A stretch of DNA of 64,000 nucleotides, from contig NC_092568.1 of the NCBI RefSeq assembly GCF_037975245.1, forward strand, positions 5,864,501 through 5,928,500, read 5' to 3'. This DNA comes from Apostichopus japonicus. Its lineage: Eukaryota > Echinodermata > Holothuroidea > Aspidochirotida > Stichopodidae. Shown here piece after piece: positions 50,001 to 60,400 of this stretch. The first letter of the stretch is position 1; each line of letters starts with the position of its first letter. The translations under genes were made by a program, and so were the position numbers. The notes under the pieces were generated by a model. That model was given only the letters and a program-made list of their open reading frames with translations, ran no database searches and had not been told where the DNA came from.

Positions 50001-50766
50001 CAGAGATCTCAGAGAGAAGATATATTACTATATTAATCAATTGTATAACTACTGGCTGCCTGCCTTCAAGTATATATGCTACATTTATGTGACGTTAGCT
50101 TCTCCAAAAAATCGGTGTTTGCATTTTAGACTGTAAGAGTGTGTCAACTGTGTGAATCCTATTTATGAGCTTGGGATTAGGATTAGTGATGAGAAAAATA
50201 TTTATTTTCCTGTAAGATTTTCATCTGAAACATGTTTGTGATGTTGCTGAATACACAGAAATTGGAAATCATCCCTCATCCTTAACAGATACTTTAGTAT
50301 TTGTGAACCATACTGTATGATGTAGTTGCTAAACTAACTGATATACAACTTGGACATTCCTCAAGTTACCCCTCCTTCTTATTCGTTGGACAGGTGTCTA
50401 CCATTTGAAATTTACGCAGACCTACTTACAGTTGAGATGACGCCCCCTAGCAGTGCCACTAGTCTCGTTAGCAGTACTTCCTATCTACCTGAGACCCTCG
50501 AAGAATCAGAGAGCTCATCGAACGAATCAGAAATGGGACAAGAATGGGAAACTGTCCCCGACTTGGATGTTTCTCTCATTCCCAGCGATGCCACCCTCTC
50601 GACAACAGACGGAGGTAGCCAGGGGGCAAGTCGTACATCTTCTAACCCGGAGGAACCTATGGGCGCCTCTCATATGACCCAAGCGGCTGGTAGTCTTGTA
50701 TCATCAGCTGCTACTGTGGCTTCTGCTTTGTGGAGGGTAGCATCAAGGCAGTATGACAAGAGCTGA
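41034..50766 (+). CDS. ATG14: Beclin 1-associated autophagy-related key regulator (Barkor/ATG14), 11 exons
   Basis: Subunit of PI3-kinase complex I (VPS34, VPS15, Beclin 1) that directs it to ER sites of autophagosome formation. Exons: 41034-41194, 43512-43574, 44594-44639, 45191-45272, 45702-45800, 46345-46474, 47255-47502, 48407-48551, 48799-48889, 49580-49665, 50394-50766; 1524 nt, 507 aa (human 492). Phases all agree. Residues 23-38 form CxxC-x8-CxxC (C23, C26, C35, C38), the ATG14 N-terminal cysteine repeat. Exons 2-6 encode a Lys/Glu-rich coiled coil for Beclin 1 binding. Exon 7 has a seven-Glu run, then the family block KLAEARRTSYVKGRWVY. Exon 11 has an acidic, Ser-rich stretch with WETV at 435-438, where the human LC3-interacting motif WENL lies. 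It ends with an amphipathic helix (SLVSSAATVASALWRVASRQ), as in the BATS membrane-curvature domain. UVRAG was considered, but it lacks this cysteine motif and C-terminus. Confidence 0.94.
41514..42858. mobile_element. Foldback transposon in ATG14 intron 1, 9-bp target duplication
   Basis: A 1345-bp element flanked by identical 9-bp repeats ATTCCAAGC (41505-41513 and 42859-42867). Termini are GGTGACAGCCCGATATTC and, on the opposite strand, GGGGTCAACCCGATATTC. The arms (about 41521-41950 and 42395-42850) are long inverted repeats built of 26-bp units of the type GGTTCGTTATTCATAATAGG plus six bases, alternating TTATTC and ATATTC versions, roughly 16 per arm. The central 440 bp has no recognised coding. 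A 9-bp duplication fits Mutator-like or foldback elements. It has no transposase, so it would depend on one supplied elsewhere. Confidence 0.9.
47262..47285 (+). repeat. ATG14: (GAG)7 run in ATG14 exon 7
   Basis: Seven consecutive GAG codons give a polyglutamate run flanked by Asp, just before the conserved KLAEARRTSY block. A triplet repeat can change length without breaking frame. Confidence 0.85.
47535..48010 (+). repeat. 39-bp minisatellite at the start of ATG14 intron 7
   Basis: About 12 copies of a unit combining TACCCTCATCAGCAATACCC with TCCCACCCATACCAGTC. The pattern of variants (ATACCC versus ATATACCC; CATTCCCACATC) shows a second-order block of about 195 bp repeated twice (47575-47720 and 47735-47915). 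Since 39 is divisible by three and the unit lacks stops, all three plus-strand frames stay open (105-188 codons) as pseudo-proteins such as YPHQQYPPTHTS. Exon 7 meets a stop at about 47519, before the array. Confidence 0.95.
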
Positions 50767-52150
50767 TGATAAGTTAAACTAGGGCCATCTTTTACTTTCA
50801 AGGAAGAATTTAGGCAAATGTTTTTGAAAAGTGTTTTCTTTATTTGAGGTCATTCGAGAAAGTCGAACATTTGGGGGAAAGTTGAACTTTCTTCATCTGT
50901 TTTACAGTGTGCAGGATTTACATCCTCAAACTGGATAAAATATTTGGAATGCTTAAGGCAGTTTAACTCTATGGGAAAATGTTGTTTTTAATACTACAGG
51001 AATTAGTGCCAAATCCAAAACAAATTATCCCTGACAAAAAGTAAGCACAAAAGTTATGTTTAGTTGGGGCATCTGATGAGATACATTCCTGGTCTGTGAC
51101 CAAAACTGATTTCTAATCATAATTTCAGATAAACTTGTGTGAGTTTCAATTGTTGTTTTTAATGATCTGACTCATGAAAATCCATATTGTGGCCTTCCAT
51201 TAGTACAGCAATTTTTAACCATGGTCTGGAATGAACAAAACAAAGATCACCGTTCATCTTGCTAACAAGCTGCTAGAAACAATGTCAAAGAATTCCAATC
51301 TATTAGCACCTTTCAAAATGGTTACTGAAGCTCCCTGTGCAATAAGACAGCACTTACAAAGGCAATGTCTGTTGTTGTCACTTATCACTTTAAAGTAAAG
51401 AAATAATCATTGTTACATTTATGTGTACATACTATTTAGGACACCTCATCCCAGAAGGTGGTTACCATGTTGAATTGAACAGGATTTGAAATACTTGTAA
51501 GGAAAGCAGTTTCTGGATATAACAAAATTGTCTAAAATTTAGCCATTAGTTAATACTAGACCTATGAAGTTCATTTCTTCTTATGTGAGATGTATATTTA
51601 ACTAGCCAGTAGAATATTGTCCATTGCTTGCTTTTCTTAAATTCCTTTATCATCATGCTGTTTGCATTCTATATCCTTTGAGTTGGCTAGTTTCTCAGTA
51701 ACCAGAGTGCCACATGGTTACAATACAGTAAATCCATTGGTAGTGAATCAGAAAGCCACTTTTTGTAATTGGTCTGTAATTTTACCAAACCTATGCAGTA
51801 TTTATTAAAATATGATTGTAATTGATCAAACTATTCCATCTTGCAAGATATGTTGTGACGGTATGATGAGCAATTAATTCATGAATTTTATTCAATCCTC
51901 AAGGCTCAACATATTTTTTGTCATCTGGACACTTTTCATGGTAATTTCCGTTCCTTTTGACATGACGATTTGGAAGAGGTTCTGCTGGAGATGGGCCATA
52001 TGCATATTTTGGTTCAGTGAACTGTCTCACTACAATGAAAATTCTTTAAAATATATTGATTTTACGCACATTTTATTTCATTTACACTGTTTTTTTCCTT
52101 TTTAGTCTTGTCTCTGGTTAAGAGTATGCACAGTGTAATACTTTTGTGGT
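50767..52150 (+). other. ATG14: ATG14 3' untranslated and downstream region
   Basis: Begins right after the ATG14 stop (TGA 50764-50766). There is no clear AATAAA. ATTAAA at 51804-51809 is a weak candidate signal. No other gene was recognised. Confidence 0.45.
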
Positions 52151-52157
52151 GGTTGAC

Positions 52158-52317
52158 TGGTGAACTATTTGTACATGCATACAGTATAGTGAACTATATT
52201 TGTACATGCATACAGTATAGTGAACTATATTTGTACATGCATACAGTATAGTGAACTATATTTGTACATGCATACAGTATACTGAGTATAGTGAACTATA
52301 TTTGTACATGCATAGTA
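52158..52317. repeat. 31-bp tandem repeat, five copies
   Basis: The unit is GTGAACTATATTTGTACATG plus CATACAGTATA. The fourth copy carries a small insertion. The array ends exactly where the next inverted-repeat element begins. Confidence 0.92.
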
Positions 52318-52836
52318 CAGACCTGTCAACCTGTTTGACCCCAAAATAGGGAGAATAACATTTTTTAGGGCCAAAAAATAGGGAGAACAAGGGGAAAATA
52401 GGGAGGTTGGTAATTTTCAACTGAAATGATATCAATACTCCTAAATAAGTATAGTCTACTTATGCAATACAATGAGAGAATCATCCAATCAGTGTTTCTT
52501 GTTGTAGTTTACAGCAGCTCGCTTCGCTTTCTACAGGGTTCCTTCAGTAGGCTTTCATCCGAAACAGGGAACAGTGGACTCTGGGTACTGTGACTTCATG
52601 GCTAGTATGCTAGATTGAGTCCCATCAAGCTTGAGACTTGACCGACTGTCTGTCTTGTTCTTGCGAACTACACTGAATAGCCTTTCCTGTTCAGCGTTAC
52701 TGTGGGGAATTACTAAGCATAGGACTTATTGCTGGCTATTTTCAGAAATGTCGCAAGTGATGAAACATAAAAAAACCGTGAGAATAGAATATGAAACCGG
52801 GAGATTCAGGTAAAACCGGGAGAGTTGACGGGTCTG
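52318..52836. mobile_element. Non-autonomous inverted-repeat DNA element (519 bp)
   Basis: Begins CAGACCTGTCAAC and ends GTTGACGGGTCTG, inverted repeats with one mismatch in 13. The identical hexamer ATAGTA lies directly outside each end (52312-52317 and 52837-52842), giving a 6-bp candidate target duplication. Inside the left end, AAAATAGGGAGAA is repeated; the right end has AAACCGGGAGA twice. No transposase was seen. Superfamily not assigned, because 6 bp is unusual. Confidence 0.8.
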
Positions 52837-52842
52837 ATAGTA

Positions 52843-54428
52843 TATTTCACCCCATTAATCTTTTACTTTTAACAGATAAACTGGGACATTCGATGGATTT
52901 AAACCCCCACAAAATATTCCATCTAGACTCTGGAGACTTGGGTATACTCTATACACATATACATACACACACATACACCCAGTACAATCTTATTTGGTAC
53001 AGTGCATTTGTATATTAGCAGACTCCATGGATTCCACAAATCTGAAATAAGAGTACCTTGGATTTGAACTTTATGGAGTCACTTTGTTTTAAATTTAAGA
53101 CATTAGCATTACTTGTTCTGACTGTAATCTCCTAATGGGCTAAACCAGCACAACAAATATATCCAGGACCCTTTCATTTTAGAAATTTTTATGATTCAAT
53201 TCCTGATTCATTGCATCACTGGCTTGGACATACATTGTGCTATAAACTCTTAAGCATTGCATAGGTTGAATGGACATTGAAGAAATAGCAACAGTTCTCA
53301 ATCTAGCAGGAATAACAGTAAGGAGAAATCAAGAACCTTAACAAGATACTAGGTTAAACTGCATGTAGAAACCAACACAAAGTAACACATGAAATCAAGA
53401 AATTCATTTTATTTACAATATGAAGAACAACTCATAAAACGTACACATTTTGAAAAATGTAAATAAATTTGTTCCCAAATCTGTTTTATAACGTCTCATA
53501 TCAGTTTATGAATATTCAAAGCACAGACTGGGTATCAAGGTTACATAAATTCAAGGTGATTGAATACTTTTTCAAGGTGAAGTGACATACAAAGATACTG
53601 TATATTCAGCATTTGAAAAGTGATTTGTTCAGAAGATAAGAAAGTCATTCACTTCACAAATTATCTAACATTACACTAAAATTCTGGAGAAATATTGCAA
53701 CCTAAGGTCATTTTGTTCCAAATACAAGTTGCATGCATTATTATCTCAGCGTTCTACGTATATACTCGGTGTTACCAATTATAACTACCTACATGCATTT
53801 TGTTTTTGTACAGTCCCCTCCATTTATATCTTAACAGATTACAGCTGAGGAATTACACCATACATACATACACACTTTTATAAAGCGAAAACTATAATAC
53901 TGCCATAAGCAAATTATTCAAAGGTAACTACGCCATTGTGGAGGTGTGATTGGGGTGGTGGTAATGTTTAGGTGTGTGAAGGGGCTGGGGGAGGGAGGGG
54001 GGTAAGATTAATAATTTTCCTAGTAGGCTGTTCTTGATTTACTTGGCAAATTCATTAAATATCTTTGTGTGATTCTTACCAAGTAAAAGAGAAGGAGGCA
54101 GTTAATGAAACTCCAGAGCAGACTGGAGACTGGTAGTAGATTCAAGTAGTAGATCCTGGTAGTAGATCCAAGGAGAGAATGAGTAAGGTGCAACAATGTG
54201 TGGAAGAGGATACTTACCTTTAAACACTTGTACAGAGCTAGGACTGGAAATCCACCCTAAGCCTTAAGCTAGCACTAGAAATGCACCATACCCCCTTCTG
54301 TCCCTTTCCATCAAGCTCCGGACCTATTTGTACTATTAGTTTTAATACCACCTCATCCTCACCCCAATTCTTCTGTTCCCTAAGTCCCCCCCCCCCCCCC
54401 AACTTCCCCAGTATTTTAGTTGTGCCTG
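52843..54428 (-). other. FSIP1: FSIP1 3' untranslated region and convergent intergenic stretch
   Basis: Downstream of the FSIP1 stop on the minus strand. AATAAA on that strand at 53408-53413 is a candidate end. G-rich runs near 53940-54003 and a C run near 54384-54400 occur. No other gene was recognised. Confidence 0.45.
53408..53413 (-). terminator. FSIP1: Candidate poly(A) signal for FSIP1
   Basis: AATAAA on the minus strand about 1.0 kb beyond the stop codon. A plausible position, no transcript support. Confidence 0.35.
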
Positions 54429-57400
54429 TTACACATCAACATCACTAGATTCAAGGTTGGTTGGTTTCTTTGCCTCATCTAATGTCACTCTGGGATTCCT
54501 TAAAAGCATCTGGATGACATCATGGGACACCAGAGGAACTCTTGAATTACCTGCACAATAAGAAAGGAAGAACAAGTCAGCAAAGGATTGCCAGCTCAGT
54601 TCACTGAGATATTGGAGGGTACATGAATGTTCACTTTAATGACATAATTCACTTTATAGCTTTTAGCTTGGTAGTAACTACTAAAAACAAATTACAGGCT
54701 CTACACACAATAGAGTAAGAGTGTGTAAAGCTGTGAGGAGACAGGTAAAACAGGAAGCCAAGTAAATTGCATTAACAAGAAGATTAATTTTCCTTATGGT
54801 TATATACCATATGAATCTCAATGATCTTACTTTCCACAGTAATAATGTACATGGTGAATCGCAGCTAAATGTCTACAACATTGTTAGAATGCATGGCTGA
54901 CAAAATATAGCCTTATATGTACAAAAGAAAAACTGCTCTACTGTACTGAAACGATCTGAAAACTGCAATACAGTACAATATAGTTGCCTGAAAGAAAATG
55001 TAATTTGGTGCAATTCATGGATGTAACATTCTGCATACCTCAATATGACTTCAATACTAACTAAAAGCTATGAAGACAAAAACACATGACATAAACACAT
55101 TGGCTAGTAGACACATCAGCTAGTCGACACAGCTATTTGACAGAAAGAAAGAAATTTCTGTGTAAGGTTCACAAAACAATTAGCTTAGCACTGGATTACT
55201 TTTGACTTAAAACTGAATATAAAAAAAACATGGTCAGCATAGTGCAAACTAGCTTAACATAAAATAAATAAAAATAAAGGACTAAAGAAAAGATAAATAG
55301 AAAGGAGACACAAATGCAGCTATCATTGCCTCATCTCAGGGCTTAATATTCATAGGTATCTTGGGCCTTAAGAATATAAGACCATGGTGATCTCAAGTTA
55401 TTTTCCCATTCTATTCTCTATTTCTAATAATTAAATAGAACAGCTCTACCAAATTTGGTTCATTTATGTCATCTATTTATATGTTGTCATATTATGTTTT
55501 GTCAGAGTGAGTTATTATGATCAAAGTGCTGAAACAACAGTATATACAAGCAAGACTTTGTTAAAAGCCAATTGAGGAGAGGAACAGTCGACTGAAGACC
55601 GCTCTCCAGCAGAGTGGTCGACTTAGTATGTATCTGAGTGTGTGTTTGCTGCTTGTTTTCCTATGTATAACGTATGAAACCCTTTTTTGTTTTGAGACTT
55701 TTCCCCCAAAACAAAGTGTGTAAAACACACAACGAGGAGCAGCAAAAAAAGAAAAGGGAAATATGCTTGATCAAGGAAAATGCAAAAGAGAGGGACAGTG
55801 CTGACATTGTACGATTAGGTAAACCAACTTTAAATCAAGGAATAGTTTAGAAACTGCATTCAGCAATCACAGATAACAATCAGCTAAACACTGTATATAT
55901 ATATGCTGGCCTGCTACCATTACAATCACACTTACTGTCTTCCAGTCTCAGGCTATGTCATATCTTAAGCAATAAATAAAAAGAGTAAGAACAACAAGGT
56001 GCAAAACTAAATGCTTGAGATTGATTATTGCAAGAACTTGGACTTGCATATATTAACCCCTACAGGCTAACAGTTGGCGGTTTGGCAATTTATACACGTC
56101 CACAGGAGACAACTTTGTGTGCTACAAACTTGCAGTGCTAAATTATAGGGGTAGAGTTGTGTGTATTTTACACTAAGGTAGCATGAACCTGGACATTGCA
56201 AACAAAACTGAAAATTGATCTTCAAAATCAAAGCAGATACATCTCACAAGGTAGTATTCCATCAAAATTATCCTATAAAACTTTGCTTTCCCAACAATAC
56301 TGTTTGCAATACTTATCATGAGTGGACTAAATAGAAATTATGCTCTGGTATACTGAACAAACATTTATTTAATAATGGAATTGAATTAACATTACCAATA
56401 TCATTGTCAATTTAGAGGAACATTTCCCATTCATAAGAGAAGTGCAGCTACCCATCTGCCCCCATCCCTGCCCCAGCCCCACTTTATGGTTACACAAATG
56501 TTTATAACAAGCTCAATATGCTGACTTACTTGATGAATTCTGTAAAAGTCTCCTGCCTACTTGGTTTTCTTCGTTTAGCGAATCATCGTTATTTTGTGTG
56601 TAATTTTCTTCTTCTTCATCTTCTTCTCCTTCTCCAAAACTGATTCCTTCTGGGATATCACTCCCATCTGTGAAAGTTTCTTCAAAGCCAAGTCCATGTT
56701 TAGCCTCCTCTAAGAGTTTCCTTAAAATCTTGTCGTCTAATTTGGCAGTTCTACTAGTATCGGAACCTGTTTGTTCATTTTCCTGGCTTCCAATGGCAAA
56801 ATGGTCGCCATTATTCCTGGGATTTAAGGTCGGTCTGGGTGTTCGAGGGGATGAGAGTGCTGACTGCGTTCTTGTGTCTACATCATCACATTGTCGAAAC
56901 AGGTCATCTAATTCATCTTTACTGAGTGATGGTGAAGAGATCTGCAATCAAGGGTAGGAAATATCTTAGTAACTAATAAATGATGGTGAAGAGATCTGCA
57001 ATACGGGTACAAATATATTAGTAAGTAATAAATGATTCTCAAATGAGCAGCTAGTAACAGGTTCAATTTTAGTAATTTTACAAAAATTCATGAATTTAAA
57101 ACTTCTCAGATGAAACATGACAACCACGTTCAACTTTGCCTTTCTACAAATTTGAAGCATTTCCTGATGCTCGAGAGTAGGAATTTGACAATTTCACCAT
57201 AATGGGTGGGGGGGGGGTGAGGTGGGAGGGAACATGGGAGGGGAGGTGAGAGGAAGAGAGGGCAATGCTAGTCCATCAGATATGTAATAAATGCATCAAT
57301 TCACAGCTAACTGACATCAATGTGACCTCCTCCTCCCTGTAACATTCTTACCTCTCTTTCTACCTGCGTCTGTAACTGTACCAGCTCATCTTCAATCTGC

Positions 57401-60400
57401 TTCAGTCGGTCTTGATGATCTCTCGTCTCTCGGTTTTCTTGGAGTATTTTTTCACCGAGTTCAAAAGCCTCCTGGCTGTATTCAATGAGAGTATTACTTG
57501 AATGATTTCTCTGAGGAGAGAGAAAAAAATAAGTTTCTTTTTCTGAAGTTTCTTCTGGCATCAACTGTTCCCATAAGCCAAAATAAACATCTAATCAGCA
57601 ACAGTGGAGACCTCTTATCAAGAAACTTCCTGAACTGAAAACATTTAAAAGATGGATTACTTGCTATTCAGCAATTAGTCTGTCATGTAAGAAGTTGAAT
57701 TTTAGTTTGAAATTTTTGAGGCATAATTAAGATTTACAGAAACTAGGGTTACTGGAAGCATGTGCAAATACCTTCCATTTTGTTCGATAGAGAGAGGGAG
57801 TGCTTCCTTGCAAGGAGAGGGAAGGGTTAGGCAAATAGAAAGGTTCACTATGAAATAGTGAGCATGATTCCTAAATATTTAACATATATTAACAATAGCT
57901 TTTACCGTTAGATTTATCACTGATTGCAATGAAAAGACTGGCAACAACTAAGAAATTCTAATTTTACATCTAACAAGAAAACAGAATGGGAGAGTTATCT
58001 AACATCTGTCTACAACTGGATTCAAACTGGTGACCACAAGGGTACCATTCTTATTCTAAACTTACCAATTGAGTTATGAGACCTTTACTTGGTGGTGATG
58101 CTTATTACATGATGGTGCCAGTCAAAAATATGTCATAGAAACCAAACTAGTACATCCTCCCATACCTATACCATTGTATGAATATTTAAATCAAAGATAT
58201 ACCCTTATAATACTACACTATGTTACTATAAGACTTACCACAGAGGGAGTGCTACATATTTCCTGGAAACTGTCAAAGGGCATCAACACCTTCAGTTTAT
58301 TATCAAGGTCTTTCAAAGCATCTTCTTCAGATCTGTTTGGTTGGAAGCCAACTCCTGGGAAGACTTTCATTTCTGTCCCAATTACATCCTTGAAATAGAA
58401 GTACATGGGTAGATGGCATTAGGACAAAATAGTAAATTAAAGCAGTTACTTAGGAGAAATTCTGAAGTGAAATGATTTGGTCATCCTTTACAGATGTACC
58501 TGATTTCAAATCCTGCCAGATTATGGCCAGATGTTAAGGAATTTCTCAAATCCAGTATTTTTCCAGCCAAATTCAAAATACAGAATGTGGTTCTTTCCCT
58601 CATCTCCTACCTGTTGGATATAAGAACTCAGTGACTACTCTTGTCTAAATTATTCTATTACTTATCTGCATACACATGAAAACTACAGATCTAATTAGTA
58701 GGTATATTTAGTATGCATATGTTAGGATGGCTCAAGACCAACAGATCAACCAACACACCAACTAAATCCTTCTTGCTCTCAATGAGTTCGTTAACATCTA
58801 CGAGATAATAATTTCAGAGGCTAAATCATCATTCAAATCATGTGGTTTGAAGAAACAAAACAGAAGAACATGTTTTTCAGTAATTCTTCTTATGTATTTG
58901 TTTTTGAGAACCTGGACATCAAACATGGAGATACCATTCAACCAGTCCTTCATGCCCAAATGTATGAAGTGAACAGCTGTTTCTGGTAAAAATCTTTGTT
59001 TTCTCTTATGATGATATCCACTCTCTACCTTACCTGGTTACCCTGGGATTCCTCTCCAAGCATCTCAACATCTTGGAGCAGTTCTCCCAGTCGTTTCTTC
59101 TCATCATCAGTCATAGCAACCATGTTTCCTGCATCACTTGCCAGCTGTGTGAAACATAACATCCTTAACTATTCGTTGCCACATTTCTCATATCATCAAT
59201 ATTAAAGGCTACATTTCTCAAAAATATAGTAAAGGTAAAAATAATTTTTCATGTGACATCAACATAGCTAAGTAAGTTGTTTTACAAATACGGATTGAAT
59301 CAAGTTTTAACACAGTATGCGAGTCTACAATGAGGTTTTGGTAATGATAATAGTACATGAACACGAATCTATCTTCATGTTGTTCTAGATTCACCTGAAT
59401 GTTTCTCTGTATGAAATCATCTTCATCGTTAGTCGTTCTGCTTCTCGTCTCTACTCTGGACTTCTTCCTCCTCCTACCTCCTTTACTTCTGTCTGTTTCC
59501 ATCTCAGTCTCCATGTCTCCATCTGTAAACACACAGACATAAATACACACACATACCATCAATATTAATTGAGCTGGTCAATGCTTCATTGCAGATGAAT
59601 GTGTTTCACTCTCATGATTGGATGTAATTCTTGCCAGAAATGGTGCAACCACCTGATAACTGCCTGAACCACTCCATGGCAGTAGCATGACAGTTTAGCC
59701 TGGAGGTTGCCATCAATTACGTTAGGCTAAGTGCATCTGCTACAATTGTGTATTAGGCTTTGTCTGAAATGTGTTCTGTGCAGTTATAGCCTTTAGCTAG
59801 GGATAATAATCTGTTAAGACACTATTAAAGCATAAAACAAAACCAACATATTTTGAGCTGCAGGGAAATAGCAATTGTGAAAAACTGTGTTACATAACTG
59901 ATGATGACATGATCAATTTAAAAAAGAAAGTAACAGCTTTGGAAAGTAACAGCTTTGGAAAGTAACAGCTATGGAAAGTAACAGCTATGGAAAGTTACAG
60001 CTTTGGAAAGTATCAGCTATGGAAAGTGACAGCTTTGGAAAGTAACAGCTATGGAAAGTAACAGCTATGGAAAGTAACAGCTATGGAAAGTAACAGCTTT
60101 GGAAAGTAACAGCTTTGGAAAGTAACAGCTTTGGAAAGGCTATTACAGTTACCATGAGGTGAAGGCACAACTGAGGAAACTAATTAATTGTAAAAATAAC
60201 TAAGCATCTTTTGGAAGCTTTTCACATTTACTTGTCTTCCAATATAATTCCTTGGTGTTCCATCAAGTACGATTCTACAAAGCAATGAAGGCCTTTTGTT
60301 TTCTACACAGCAGAGAAGGTAGACTTCAAATTACTCCTCTTCTGGGAGATGGAAGTGAGGATCATTATTTCAACAATCGTCTAATTTCTGATGAAATCAA

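Noticed and set aside
41034-50766. UVRAG as the identity of the plus-strand coiled-coil gene
   Set aside because: The CxxC-x8-CxxC N-terminus, the KLAEARRTSY..GRWV block and the WETV plus amphipathic C-terminus are those of ATG14; no C2 domain is present.
56670-56957. 95-codon plus-strand frame
   Set aside because: Antisense shadow of FSIP1 exon 9.
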